A stretch of DNA of 64,000 nucleotides from an uncultured Pseudovibrio sp. (GTDB lineage: Bacteria; Pseudomonadota; Alphaproteobacteria; Rhizobiales; Stappiaceae): positions 101,368-165,367 of the forward strand of contig CANMBS010000008.1 in the NCBI GenBank assembly GCA_947496145.1, given 5' to 3'. Position 1 is the first letter of the stretch. Each line of letters opens with the position of its first letter. Shown here in pieces: positions 7,130-17,600 of this stretch. The notes under the pieces are model-generated. The model did not search any database. It was not told where the DNA came from and worked only from the letters and a program-made list of their open reading frames with translations. A program made the translations under genes and the position numbers.

Positions 7130-9118
7130 ATGATGTCTGAAGCAGGCAACAAGCATTATAGTGTTGGATATTCCTCATATCGAACCAGTGCACGTGGCGG
7201 AGCGATGTCGCAACAGCCCTTTGCTCAATCTGTTCTCCGCGTTTACGAAAAACTGTTCGACCTTCCAACCTTCATCATGGTCAATCATAGAGGTGCACAA
7301 CACGGCCCGGAACTGTTTGTCTCCCAGTCCATATCATCCTACGAAGCACAGTTAAAATCCTCGCTCCAAAAAATCACAAAATTGCAACTGGGAAATGATG
7401 ACATTCAAATTTTTCCCTATAGGTTTGAAGACTTTAGCAAAGAAGAAGACACACTGCTTCCACCATCTCCCACTCAATTTATAGCTCTCATGCCGCTCAT
7501 TGAGCGAAATCGCCTGGTCGCAATTGTTGGCATTGTATGTCAGGCAGAGTCCAACATCCCATTCTCCTCACACGCGAACACAGACTTCACAAAAAAACTC
7601 AAGAACTTCCGAAACCTTGCCCGCATCCTTGTACCCGGCTTGCTTCGTATCCTCGCAGCCAATGACTTATACAGCCCCTTGAACGTAATCAAAGCAATCC
7701 AGACGGAACCGAGCCTCTTTTCAGGAAAAACTGATAGAAAAGAAATCTTTACAGTCAGTAACATTGACCCGCTCACAGGTTTGCGTACGCGGGAAAGCTT
7801 CGAACAGCTCATTGCTCTGGCAATCGAAAACATTGACGGCCCAGACCAGCGGGTCGCTCTTTTCTATGTTGATCTTGACCATCTTAAAACCATCAATGAT
7901 GCCCACGGCCACGCCGCTGGTGATGCTGCTCTCGTCGCTATTTCAAACCGTCTGAAGCAACTGGAAAGCGAAAATGTCATTGCTTTGAGATTAGGAGGGG
8001 ATGAGTTCGCTCTTTTACTGCAAGACACAAGATGCGCTCATGTCAGAAAGCTGATTGAAGAACTGCCGAAAGCTCTAAGTCCTCCTGTTTTTTATGAGGG
8101 CAATGAAATTAGCCCCAAGGTCAGCATTGGCGCCGCTGTTTTTCCGCAACACGCAAAGAATGCAAAAGAGCTGCAAGATTGTGCAGACGCAGCCCTCTAT
8201 CACGCCAAAAAAAGAGGACGCAATAGAGCCAGTTTATTCAATCAGGTCATGCAAACCAGACTAAACCGGCAAGTTACCCTGCAACAAGCTGCAAAGCAGG
8301 CACTTTTGCAAAATGAAATCAGTACGGTGTTCCAACCTGTAAGGTCGTGTAAAACAAACCAGATCATGATGCTGGAGGCACGCACGGAATGGCCCGAACA
8401 CGTATTGCAGATCGCGCGCGGAAACGACCTTTCTAAAGTCTTCGATAACGCGAGTTTCAGCAGTGTACTTGGGGAAACCTCTCTGGCTGCGATCATTCAC
8501 ACAATGCGAACTTGTCAAAACACGTCGATGCAGCATTGGGAGTTTTTGTTCCGCGTCCCCACTCCCACTTTTCTTAAGGAGAGCTTTTGTGACGACCTGC
8601 TCTATCTCTTACAGGAAAACAACCTTCGCTCAGATAAATTCATATTAGAAATACCGTCACGAGTACTTTTAAGACCCAACGCAAGCTTCATTATTGAACA
8701 CCTTGACCGGCTTACTAACTCTGGCGTCAAATTATGTATCAACCACTTTGACTCCGGTGGCCTTAAAGTTGAGCATTTTCAAAAGCTAAACATTTCCTAC
8801 ATCAAATTGCATGCTGGTCTGGTTGAAAAACTGTTTCAGGATAAAAAGGCAGCGCACCTGTTAACAGCAGCAACCAAATTCGCCCACACCCTGAACATTG
8901 AGATCATCCTGTCGGAAGTAAAAAGCATCGAAACACAGCACAAACTACGGGCTTTGTCAGCTGAGTACGTACAGGGCAATCTTCACGATGCAGAACTCCG
9001 CTTCCCCTTGATTTATAAAAGGCATATTCTTGAAAGATTAGAAGGTGCGCAGAAATTATCACTTCCCCCCGCACAATACGAAAAGCATACTCAAACCCTC
9101 TCAACAATGATAAGCTAA
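7130..9118 (+). CDS. GGDEF protein with degenerate EAL domain
   Basis: About 660 residues; GTG codons at 7121 and 7124 and ATG at 7130 or 7133 are all possible starts. The N-terminal 200 residues look like a GAF-type sensor. The GGDEF domain is complete, with VDLDHLKTINDAHGHAAGD and RLGGDEFALLL (GGDEF near residue 290), so diguanylate cyclase activity is plausible. The allosteric RxxD site is replaced by ESEN, so product inhibition is unlikely. The EAL-like domain has lost its catalytic residues: EALLRW reads EARTEW, the DDFGTG loop reads NHFDSG, and LKID reads IKLH. It should therefore not hydrolyse c-di-GMP. No signal peptide or membrane segments. Confidence 0.85.
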   Translation: MMSEAGNKHYSVGYSSYRTSARGGAMSQQPFAQSVLRVYEKLFDLPTFIMVNHRGAQHGPELFVSQSISSYEAQLKSSLQKITKLQLGNDDIQIFPYRFEDFSKEEDTLLPPSPTQFIALMPLIERNRLVAIVGIVCQAESNIPFSSHANTDFTKKLKNFRNLARILVPGLLRILAANDLYSPLNVIKAIQTEPSLFSGKTDRKEIFTVSNIDPLTGLRTRESFEQLIALAIENIDGPDQRVALFYVDLDHLKTINDAHGHAAGDAALVAISNRLKQLESENVIALRLGGDEFALLLQDTRCAHVRKLIEELPKALSPPVFYEGNEISPKVSIGAAVFPQHAKNAKELQDCADAALYHAKKRGRNRASLFNQVMQTRLNRQVTLQQAAKQALLQNEISTVFQPVRSCKTNQIMMLEARTEWPEHVLQIARGNDLSKVFDNASFSSVLGETSLAAIIHTMRTCQNTSMQHWEFLFRVPTPTFLKESFCDDLLYLLQENNLRSDKFILEIPSRVLLRPNASFIIEHLDRLTNSGVKLCINHFDSGGLKVEHFQKLNISYIKLHAGLVEKLFQDKKAAHLLTAATKFAHTLNIEIILSEVKSIETQHKLRALSAEYVQGNLHDAELRFPLIYKRHILERLEGAQKLSLPPAQYEKHTQTLSTMIS

Positions 9119-9237
9119 CTGCGAGAATACAGAGGAGCTTTCCGGTTACCAGCCTGCGAGAGTAAAACGAACGCAGCACAATCTGCTCCCTGGCTTGAGG
9201 TTAAGGAGCAAACTTCAAAGATACTGCGAGACTATGT

Positions 9238-9564
9238 GTGCGCAAAACAAAACGACAACAAGCAATTAGCAGTGCCCTGGAAACGCTTATCCCTTATGTC
9301 CCTTATCTTGATGCCACCGAAATAAGGCAGAAAGCCAATCAAAAGCACCTGCGCCACCTGCCAGTACTCATAGCACTGCATCTGGCGACCATGAGTTATG
9401 TGCGCCACAAATACACAGACTACGACAAATTATTGGAGACGGGTCTTGACCGAGACGCAGCCCGTTATTGCGTTGCGCAGGATATGGAAGAAATCATAGG
9501 CTCTTGGGGTGGTAGCATCACTGCCACCGAGCTACTCGCCGCTTATGACAAAAACGGCGAGTAA
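9238..9564 (+). CDS. DUF2293 domain-containing protein
   Basis: 108 residues from a GTG start. The segments VRHKYTDYDKLLETGLDRDA, ARYCVAQDMEEIIGSWG match the DUF2293 family of short alphaproteobacterial proteins with no established function. The protein is helical and soluble. An AAGGAG sequence lies about 30 bp upstream, too far to be a normal ribosome binding site for this start. Confidence 0.7.
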   Translation: MRKTKRQQAISSALETLIPYVPYLDATEIRQKANQKHLRHLPVLIALHLATMSYVRHKYTDYDKLLETGLDRDAARYCVAQDMEEIIGSWGGSITATELLAAYDKNGE

Positions 9565-9579
9565 AGAGTTATCTATAGA

Positions 9580-9843
9580 TTATCGGCAAACACCTAGAAT
9601 CCATGTAAATGCAAGTGCAACAAGGCACAGTGCTGGAATGATGATAGCTGGATATCCGATCAACGCGATCGCAAGCCCCCATCCTACAAATATATTTATG
9701 CAGAAATAGTACTTTGCCTCACTGTTTCCATGAACTGCATCTTTAAGCAACCATCCCAAAACTGGAACAAGAAAGAGAATTTTGAGGAAGAGCGGATCGT
9801 CGTCTTGAGACGAGACCGGAGCAGCCATAGTTGTGTTACTCAT
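9580..9843 (-). CDS. small two-pass membrane protein
   Basis: 87 residues from the ATG giving MSNTTMAAPVSSQDDDPLFL; an upstream in-frame ATG at 9879 would add 12 residues. Two hydrophobic hairpin-like regions (FLKILFLVPVLGWLL, then INIFVGWGLAIALIGYPAII and IPALCLVALAFTWILGV) suggest two or three membrane passes. No family recognised. It converges with the DUF2293 gene. Confidence 0.6.
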   Translation of the reverse strand: MSNTTMAAPVSSQDDDPLFLKILFLVPVLGWLLKDAVHGNSEAKYYFCINIFVGWGLAIALIGYPAIIIPALCLVALAFTWILGVCR

Positions 9844-10172
9844 TAAAAGTACCCGTATTTTTATGATGAGGGAAAACACTGTTGATTTATATCAAATTAT
9901 CACTGCAAGGCATGCGTCACATCAGCACATCTACGTATATCATGTGAATAGTACATATGCATTGGATGCATAGACTGTGAATTTACGTCCCTCAAAAGCT
10001 ATTGATCACCATAGGGTTTCACTTCAATGCCAGTGAACTGCCTGACTGTGTGTTTCCGGCTTCTTAAGCCTGAGATCACTCCTTTAACCAGAAGTGTCAG
10101 AACCAGCTCACAGAACACAACACCCCTCGTCCAGCTTGCCGTAACCTTGCTCTATAAAAAGGAAAAGCAAGA

Positions 10173-11102
10173 ATGGCTAACCAGCAACTTGTCATCTATA
10201 CAGACAACGCCAACGCAACGCTTCCCAAGCTTGCGGAAACCGAATGCACTATTGGCATACAGGCCTTCATCAGCAAAGCTGAGTTCGAAGACGGAAAATG
10301 CAAATTAAGCGTCGACTATCCTATGGAGCAAGCTATAAAAGCTTCTCCAGACGGCAGCACGCCCCTAAAAGAAGCTCAGCAAAAAGGTCTCACAGTTCTT
10401 GCAGCACTAGGTGGAGCAACCTTTGACAATCCAACCTGGAAAGAATGTAACAACAATCTTGACAGCTTTGTCACCGCACTCGCTGATTTTGTAAAAACTA
10501 ACGGATTTGACGGAATTGATATCGACTGGGAAGACACAGCCGCTGCATCAGGCCAGGGAGGCTATGATGCAGTTAAGTTTCTGGTTTCCCTTTCCCAGAA
10601 GCTCAAGACAGCCCTGCCGTCTGATAAGAGCATCATTACACACGCTCCCCAACCGCCATATCTTGACCCCGCCTGGAACGGCGGCCCATATTTGAAGGTG
10701 ATGGCACAGGCACACGGTGTCATCGATTACCTGAACATTCAGTATTACAACAACCCACCATGGGTCGGCGATACAGCTGCCGATGAAACCCGGCTGGTGG
10801 CTGGCACAACCGGTTCTCCGGTTCAGTCCACCAGTATCGTTGGCCTGCAAACAGCTGGAATTCCTCCAGAAAAACTACTGGTTGGCAAACCAACAACGCA
10901 GGAAAACACCGGCATAAGCGATACTGGTTTTATCTCAGACAAAGATTTAGTTTCATACGTCATTGATCCCCTGAACGCCGCAGAACAAGAGTTTGGCGGC
11001 GTAATGGGTTGGCAATTTGCAAGCTCACCTATAAGTGCTGACCTTGAAACGGATTGGATTTCAACCGTTGCCGAAGCTCTCGATCTGAAAAAATCAAAGT
11101 AA
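10173..11102 (+). CDS. glycoside hydrolase family 18 (chitinase-like) protein
   Basis: 309 residues forming a single GH18 barrel. The catalytic signature DGIDIDWE is at residues 113-120, with Glu120 as predicted acid/base. LNIQYYN at 187-193 matches the conserved beta-6 strand and MGWQFAS near 279 matches the beta-8 Trp region. No signal peptide or chitin-binding module is seen, so it is either cytoplasmic or exported by a route not visible in sequence. Substrate may be chitin or other GlcNAc glycans. A purine-rich ribosome binding site (AAAAGGAAAAG) precedes the ATG. A terminator shared with ettA follows. Confidence 0.85.
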   Translation: MANQQLVIYTDNANATLPKLAETECTIGIQAFISKAEFEDGKCKLSVDYPMEQAIKASPDGSTPLKEAQQKGLTVLAALGGATFDNPTWKECNNNLDSFVTALADFVKTNGFDGIDIDWEDTAAASGQGGYDAVKFLVSLSQKLKTALPSDKSIITHAPQPPYLDPAWNGGPYLKVMAQAHGVIDYLNIQYYNNPPWVGDTAADETRLVAGTTGSPVQSTSIVGLQTAGIPPEKLLVGKPTTQENTGISDTGFISDKDLVSYVIDPLNAAEQEFGGVMGWQFASSPISADLETDWISTVAEALDLKKSK

Positions 11103-11112
11103 AACAAAAAAC

Positions 11113-11135
11113 GGCGGAGAATCATCTGCTCCGCC
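11113..11135 (-). terminator. Terminator between convergent GH18 and ettA genes
   Basis: GGCGGAG/CTCCGCC stem with a 9-nt loop. Read leftward it is followed by a GTTTTTTG tract, so it is strong for ettA. Read rightward only a weak CTCTTT follows, so bidirectional use is possible. Confidence 0.8.
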
Positions 11136-11162
11136 ACTCTTTAAATTCAAGAAACTCAACAC

Positions 11163-12812
11163 TTAACGGGTAAGTGGCTTGTACTTGATGCGGCTTGGGT
11201 CTGCTGCGTGTGCACCCAGACGGCGAACCTTGTCTTTCTCGTAGTCTTCAAAGTTACCTTCAAACCACTCAACGTGGCTATCACCTTCAAAGGCCAGCAT
11301 GTGCGTTGCTAGACGGTCGAGGAACATACGATCGTGCGAGATAACAACCGCACAACCTGCATAGCTCTCAAGAGCATCTTCAAGCGCAGCAAGGGTTTCA
11401 GTATCAAGGTCGTTGGTCGGCTCATCGAGCAGCAGCACGTTCGCACCGGACTTCAGAACCTTCGCAAGGTGCACGCGGTTACGCTGACCACCGGAAAGGT
11501 CGCCAACTTTCGCCTGCTGTCCTGCACCTTTAAAGTTGAAGGAAGAACAATATGCGCGAGAGTTGATCTCTTTCTTGTCCAGATAGATCACCTCAGCGCC
11601 TTCGGAAATCTCTTCCCAAACGGTTTTGCTGTCATCCAGCTTGTCACGGGACTGATCTACATAACCAAGATGCACACGCTCACCAAGCTCAACCTTACCA
11701 CTGTCAGGAGTTTCCTGACCGGTCAGCAGCTTGAAGAGTGTGGACTTGCCAGCACCGTTAGGACCAATCACGCCAACAATACCACCGCGTGGCAGCTTGA
11801 AGGAAAGATCTTCGATCAACAGACGGTCACCAAAGCCCTTGGAAACATTCTCAACGTCAATAACGTTGTTACCAAGACGCTCGCCAACCGGAATCATGAT
11901 CTGCTCAATGGTAGGCATACGCTCTTCCTGAGCAGCCAGCAGATCGTCATAAGCTCTGATACGCGCTTTAGACTTGGTCTGACGACCTTTTGGAGACATA
12001 CCCATCCATTCGCGTTCGCGCTTGATCGCACGGGAGCGAGCCATATTTTCACGGCCTTCCTGCTCCATACGCTTGGTCTTCTTCTCAAGGTATGTGGTGT
12101 AGTTGCCTTCATATGGAATGCCCTGACCGCGGTCGAGCTCCAGAATCCAGCCAGTCACGTTATCAAGGAAGTAGCGATCGTGGGTGATGATCAGCACGGA
12201 GCCCTTGAATTCACGCAGGTGGCGTTCAAGCCAGTGAACGGTTTCAGCGTCCAGGTGGTTGGTCGGCTCATCGAGCAGCAGCAGATCAGGCTCAGAAAGC
12301 AGAAGCTTACAAAGCGCAACACGGCGGCGCTCACCACCAGAAAGGTTCACAACGGAGCTGTCAGATGGAGGGCAGCGCAGTGCTTCCATCGCCATCTCAA
12401 CCTGACTGTCCAGATTCCACAGGTCCTGTGCGTCGATCTCGTCCTGAAGCTGAGCACCTTCCTCGGCAGTTTCATCCGAGTAGTTCATCATCAGTTCATT
12501 GTAACGGTCCAGTTTTGCCTGCTTATGCGCAACACCTTCCATTACGTTTTCAAAGACGGTCTTGTCCGGGTCCAGATGTGGTTCCTGCGGCAGGTAACCA
12601 ACCTTAGCACCTTCAGCAGCCCATGCTTCACCGGTATATTCTTTATCCAGACCAGCCATGATCTTCAAAAGAGTGGACTTACCTGCACCGTTAGGACCAA
12701 GGATACCGATCTTCGCATCCGGGTAGAAAGACAGGTGAATGTTATCGAGTACTTTTTTAGCACCGTAGGCCTTGGAGACCCCGTGCATATGATAGATGAA
12801 CTGGCGCGCCAT
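11163..12812 (-). CDS. ettA: energy-dependent translational throttle protein EttA (ABC-F)
   Basis: 549 residues. Two ABC domains are joined by a linker, with no membrane domain, as in ABC-F proteins acting at the ribosomal E site. The first Walker A is GPNGAGKST at 39-47, with signature LSGGERRRVALCKLLL and Walker B LLLLDEPTNHLD. The second has GVIGPNGAGKST, LSGGQRNRVHLAKVL and LLLDEPTNDLD. The length and the N-terminus MARQFIYHMHGVSKAY match EttA rather than Uup or resistance ABC-Fs. It gates the first peptide-bond step according to energy charge. Confidence 0.95.
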   Translation of the reverse strand: MARQFIYHMHGVSKAYGAKKVLDNIHLSFYPDAKIGILGPNGAGKSTLLKIMAGLDKEYTGEAWAAEGAKVGYLPQEPHLDPDKTVFENVMEGVAHKQAKLDRYNELMMNYSDETAEEGAQLQDEIDAQDLWNLDSQVEMAMEALRCPPSDSSVVNLSGGERRRVALCKLLLSEPDLLLLDEPTNHLDAETVHWLERHLREFKGSVLIITHDRYFLDNVTGWILELDRGQGIPYEGNYTTYLEKKTKRMEQEGRENMARSRAIKREREWMGMSPKGRQTKSKARIRAYDDLLAAQEERMPTIEQIMIPVGERLGNNVIDVENVSKGFGDRLLIEDLSFKLPRGGIVGVIGPNGAGKSTLFKLLTGQETPDSGKVELGERVHLGYVDQSRDKLDDSKTVWEEISEGAEVIYLDKKEINSRAYCSSFNFKGAGQQAKVGDLSGGQRNRVHLAKVLKSGANVLLLDEPTNDLDTETLAALEDALESYAGCAVVISHDRMFLDRLATHMLAFEGDSHVEWFEGNFEDYEKDKVRRLGAHAADPSRIKYKPLTR

Positions 12813-13433
12813 GGACTGCCTGCATCTCCTGATCTGTGTAAACTAAGAATTCTCTGGAGAGCACTCATAGTGGATGCGACGCTGCTGGGCAATCCATAAC
12901 ACCCCAGCAAAGATCAAAACCGACGCTTTTTTCTTCCATCACTGGCAATTCGGAGAAAAGACACTAGCCTTTCGCATAAAATATGGGCGGCAGATTAAAC
13001 CAACCGTCTCTGTTGCGAGCAGAACCCAAAACCTCAGACCAGCTTCAACTGAGGAACCAAGGTAAAATTCCTCACCACAGCGCTGCCTTCTGTAGCTTTC
13101 AGGCCCATCACAGCAATAAAAGTGACAACGGTCTCAGGCGCAACAGCGACCAGATAAGATAATGCAAACTCCAGACAAAAAAAGAGGCGTGTACCTAGTG
13201 GTACACGCCTTTAAGAAAGTTGACACTCCCCCATCCGAGTGCCAGCCGAAGCTGAAGACAGAGATATCAGAGAGCACATAACCAGCATTGATCTTCATCA
13301 AATTAAATAAAAATACCTCACAAACTCTGAAATTATATCTGTTTGAAAGTCAGATTCAGTTATTAAACCGATTAAACTAGAACCTCTCAAATATAGGCAA
13401 AACGAAACTGCGGATGACATGCGGTTTTACGCT
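12813..13433. other. Non-coding region between ettA and the HAD-like gene
   Basis: About 620 bp. It holds the ettA promoter region on the left and a strong leftward terminator at 13185-13211. No persuasive ORF is visible. The interval 13212-13433 between that terminator and the HAD-like stop codon is either a long 3' UTR or a small RNA. Confidence 0.5.
13185..13211 (-). terminator. Strong leftward Rho-independent terminator
   Basis: AGGCGTGTACC/GGTACACGCCT, an 11-bp perfect stem with TAGT loop. On the minus strand it is followed by TCTTTTTTTG. It is 220 bp beyond the HAD-like gene, with no annotated gene directly before it. Confidence 0.8.
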
Positions 13434-14243
13434 CTATTTTTTACTAATTCTTTTCTTGGGAAGCGTTTGCCAGACATACTTTCTGTGCCAATGCCCTTCA
13501 GGCGAGACCACAAAACTCTCAGGGTCATCTTGAGTAGTACGCAAACCAGAAGTTGAAAACAACAACTGGCCCTGTTGCCCATCGGTTTTCGTAATCTGAA
13601 TCTGGAGAATACCTGCATCCCGCAGCGTCGCCAGTTTCTTATCCTTACCACTCCTGCTCAGCAGCACCTTTGGAGTTGCTCCGATCCTCTTCCATATTGT
13701 TTCAGTAAGGCCATTCTGATGCTCATTCTCGTGATCATCTAAGAGTTCAATACTCTTGTCTCTCGCCAATCCATAACTCAACTCTGCCATCACCCGGTCA
13801 ACTTCATGGTCCCCACGGCTCAGAAGCCAGATTTGAAAATCATACTCTTTCAGCAAAGCAATCAGTTCTTGCATTGGCCGGAAGGCGAACTCCCGGTATC
13901 GTGCACCGATTGCTTCTGGCCCTTCCAAACAAAGAAATGCCCGAATGCTTTCCGAGTACGTCTTGTATCCAGCCAGAACAGTCACATCTTCGGGGGGGGA
14001 GGTCATATTATCAGCACGAGCAACAACTTCATTCCAAAGCACGCCGTCACCAACCACCACCGCGACCCGTTCACCAATCGGCACATACTCGAGGCTTGCC
14101 TCTCGTGCCATACGCTCAACCCGTTCGATAATCCCATGACGAACAGGACCAGCTTTCCAGCTCGGAAGAATGTTATCCCGCTCTCCCCCTGTGGGCTGCA
14201 TCACTGAAATCGCTGAATAGAAAAGCAAACTGGACCACTGCAT
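13434..14243 (-). CDS. HAD-superfamily-like protein lacking the nucleophilic Asp
   Basis: 269 residues; a second possible start is Met15 (MQPTGGERD). The segment RVAVVVGDGVLWNEV (59-73) resembles motif I of HAD phosphatases (usual form RVAVFDNDGTLW). Here the first Asp, the phosphorylated nucleophile, is Val64 and the Thr is Val68, while Asp66 is kept. A later QIWLLSRGDHEVDRVMAEL segment resembles motif II (usually IVSGG). If this alignment is right the protein is a catalytically dead HAD homologue with a binding or regulatory role. The homology is my reading of motif spacing and is not certain. No signal peptide is obvious. Confidence 0.5.
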   Translation of the reverse strand: MQWSSLLFYSAISVMQPTGGERDNILPSWKAGPVRHGIIERVERMAREASLEYVPIGERVAVVVGDGVLWNEVVARADNMTSPPEDVTVLAGYKTYSESIRAFLCLEGPEAIGARYREFAFRPMQELIALLKEYDFQIWLLSRGDHEVDRVMAELSYGLARDKSIELLDDHENEHQNGLTETIWKRIGATPKVLLSRSGKDKKLATLRDAGILQIQITKTDGQQGQLLFSTSGLRTTQDDPESFVVSPEGHWHRKYVWQTLPKKRISKK

Positions 14244-14610
14244 CCCGTCATGTCACCTGAGTTTTCTCGTGAAACACCGGATACAAACTGCACACAAACT
14301 GCGCATAGAAACTGAATCGAACAAAATTTGTGAAAAGAGTCTCAGTGTAAGGTTGACTAAATCAGACAGTTTTCGATCTATTTTTGTTCAATAAAGAGCT
14401 AATAACAAAAACAGAGATGCGCCCGCGAAATTTCATCATCCAAATACTTACTCAGCAAAAATCTTATTTTATTACCCATCAACTTCAGAATATATAAATA
14501 TACGTAATTATAATTCAACAATGATATGTATCCACCGAAATTTTTAACTAAATTAAGAATTGCGTAACGAAGATAGTCGATTATACCTAGCTAGTTCTTG
14601 GGAAATTTCG
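14244..14610. other. AT-rich divergent promoter region
   Basis: About 370 bp between the leftward HAD-like gene and the rightward Amt-like c-di-GMP gene. It is strongly AT-rich from about 14380 on. No ORF, hairpin or clear operator was recognised. Confidence 0.5.
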
Positions 14611-17600
14611 ATGCACGCTAAAACCCTACTGCTACCAGTCTCATTACTGTTCGTTCTGACTGGTTTCGCCTTCTATGTTGTTTCAGGCTCCTCATACGCA
14701 TCAATCTTTGATCCGGCAGTACCCAGCCTGCACGATACTTTAAGCGCCTCTGAGCTACTGACCCAACAGCAGCATCTATGGACCATCATGTCTGTAGGTT
14801 TGTTCGCATTTGGTATTTTCGGTTTACTGCTCGTCTATTCCAGCCTGTTCATTCAGGAGCGGCAACGTGTTTCCCGGTTCTTTAACAGAGCTATCCTGCT
14901 GGCGATTATAAGTTCTCTCACCTGCCTGCTTGTCGATACCACGCTTGATCTTCCAGGCATCTCCGCCCAGTTTCAGATCTGGCATTCTCAGGTTGAGTTC
15001 GTACCAAACGGAGAGATACACGCAGCAGCCTTTCATAGTGCAATGGCTGCTATGATTGCGGTTCTCGCTTACATGCCACTTTCACACCTGCTAACACTGA
15101 GAGGCACCCTTGTTCTTGCTCTTTCAGTTGGTGGGATCATCTACCCGGCCTACCTGAAAGGCGTTCAGAGCCTTTTGCTTCACCCGATCAGCCAAAACGC
15201 TGCATTATCAGTAAGTTTTGAGCAAATCGGCGGTGGAACGACTGTCACATTACTGGCAACCTTTGTCGCTTTGTCTGGCATGATCGTCACTGGACTAAAG
15301 AACTCTCCCGCCCTGCCCGAATACATTTTGCGCAACACACAAAGCTACAGCATCTTGCAAATAAAGGCAGGTACAGCTCTCATTGTCATCGGCGGCATTG
15401 GATTTTCAGTAGGAAACACAAGCATCTATTCTGGCGAACTCAACAACGCCATCCTGAATGTACTCATAGCAGCAGCAGCCTCATTAAGTCTTGGCGCAGC
15501 ACTTGGTTACTTGTCTAAAAGAAAAGTGATGCGCCCGACCCTGCTCTTAGGCATGATTGGTGGCCTTACCGCTGTCCTTGGCAATGCTCAGCATCTTAGC
15601 GCCAGCGGTGTAGCAGCCCTGTCTCTGGTAGCATCATTCACCTCAATTGTGGTCTCAAGACTTGTCTTTTTGAAATCAGGAACACACAGAGTTCTTGTTT
15701 TTAACATCTGTCTGGGTCTGGGAGCATTGATAGGTCTGTTCGGCTTCACAAGCGCCCTGCCTTCCACTCATCCTTTAAGCGGCTTTACTCTGAATAATTT
15801 AGTTTTACAGGCAACCGGAGCCGCCCTCACCGCATTCTGGGCTTTTATGTCAGGCTTGCTTGTTTTCTCCCTGATAAAACTCACACACCTTTACAGGAAA
15901 GCAAGCAAGGTAGACCTCAATGAAACCCCGATCGTCAGTACAGTCAGTGAAATAGAAAACCTGATCGGCAAACTGATTTGGCATGATGCAAGACTTGATG
16001 AACGCCTTGCACTGCGCAGCAACGATCCGCATGAACGTCTGGCCTCACTCTTCAACTCGTTTCTGGATAAGCTTCAAAGTGATGAGAAGCGCCGCAAACT
16101 TGGAGAAAGTTCAGAAAGAGTTCGTCAGGAAGAACTGAACAAGCTTGCGACGTTTGCTGAAGGTGCCTTCGAAGGTCTGGCAATCTCTTCAAACGGGATT
16201 GTTGTTGAGTGCAATCACGTTCTTTATGAACTACTTGGATACACCCCCGGAGAAATGCAGGGCACCAACATTCTCTCCCATGTTGCACCAGACTATCGTG
16301 ACGCAGCGCGTGAAAGCATACAGGCAAATAGACCAACGCCGAGCGAAAGTGTAATCCTGAGCAAAACTGGTGAGCGCATTCCCATCGAAGTCCGCGGTCG
16401 TCTGATGGATGTAGGAGGCGATAATCTTCGCGTTTCTGCAGTACGAGATATGCGCAAGCAGAAAGAAGATGAAGCGCGCATACTCCATCTGGCACAACAC
16501 GACATGCTCACTGAATTGCCAAACCGGACTTACTTCAGAGATCGTTTCGAGCAAGCCGTAGAGCAGCAGAAAGCAAGCGAAGAGACAACCTCCGCAATCC
16601 TGTTACTGGACCTGGACCGCTTTAAAGATATCAATGACTTATACGGTCACCCTGTTGGCGACAAACTGATTCAGACCGTTGCACAACGCCTGAAAGACTG
16701 TATCACCCATCATGATACAGTTGCCCGTTTAGGCGGTGACGAGTTCGCAATTATTCAGGTTGGGCTGAAGTCACAGGCAGACATTGAGCTGCTCGCTAAT
16801 AAGATTTTGGTTTCTCTGACAAAACCGATCCATGTTGGCACCAACATCACAATCAGGTCCAGCGCAAGTATCGGTATAGCCATTATTCCTGAACATGGAA
16901 CAGACCCGGACGAGCTGGTTTCCAAAGCCGACATCGCGCTTTATGAGGCGAAAGAAGCTGGCAGAAACACTTTCGCTTTCTTCGAAGATGCAATGGAAGA
17001 AACAATCCGCCTGCGCAGAAGCATGGAAGCGGATCTCCGTAACGCTTTGAAACAAAATGAACTTCAGCTCTACTTCCAACCTCAGGCAAGATCAGACACA
17101 CGCTCCATTGTCGGGTTTGAAGCTCTCCTGCGCTGGAATCATCCCGAAAAAGGCATGATCAGCCCGAACCACTTCATTCCGGTTGCAGAAGAAAGTGGCC
17201 TGATTATTCCAATCGGGCGGTGGGTCTTACATGAAGCTTGCACACAAGCTGCATCCTGGCCAGAACGCTATCGTGTTGGGGTTAACCTGAGTCCGGTGCA
17301 GTTCTGTGATGAATACCTCATACAAGAGGTGGAAAGCGCATTGGCCCGAAGTGGCCTTGCTCCACAGCGCCTCGAACTGGAAATCACTGAGGGTGTTCTC
17401 ATTCACGATGATCGCCGTGCGCTGAATACCCTGAGAGAACTCAAGAAGTTAGGCATCACAATCGCACTTGATGACTTCGGCACCGGCTACTCCTCCCTAA
17501 GTTACTTGCGCCGCTTCCCGTTTGACCGCCTGAAGATCGACCGTACCTTCGTCAGTGGTGTGACCAAAACGCCAGAACTTGCCGCAATCATCCGCGCCGT

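Noticed and set aside
11334..12899. Rightward 521-codon open frame opposite ettA
   Set aside because: It lies antisense to a full-length, motif-complete ettA and has no recognisable domain. Long antisense frames arise from codon bias.
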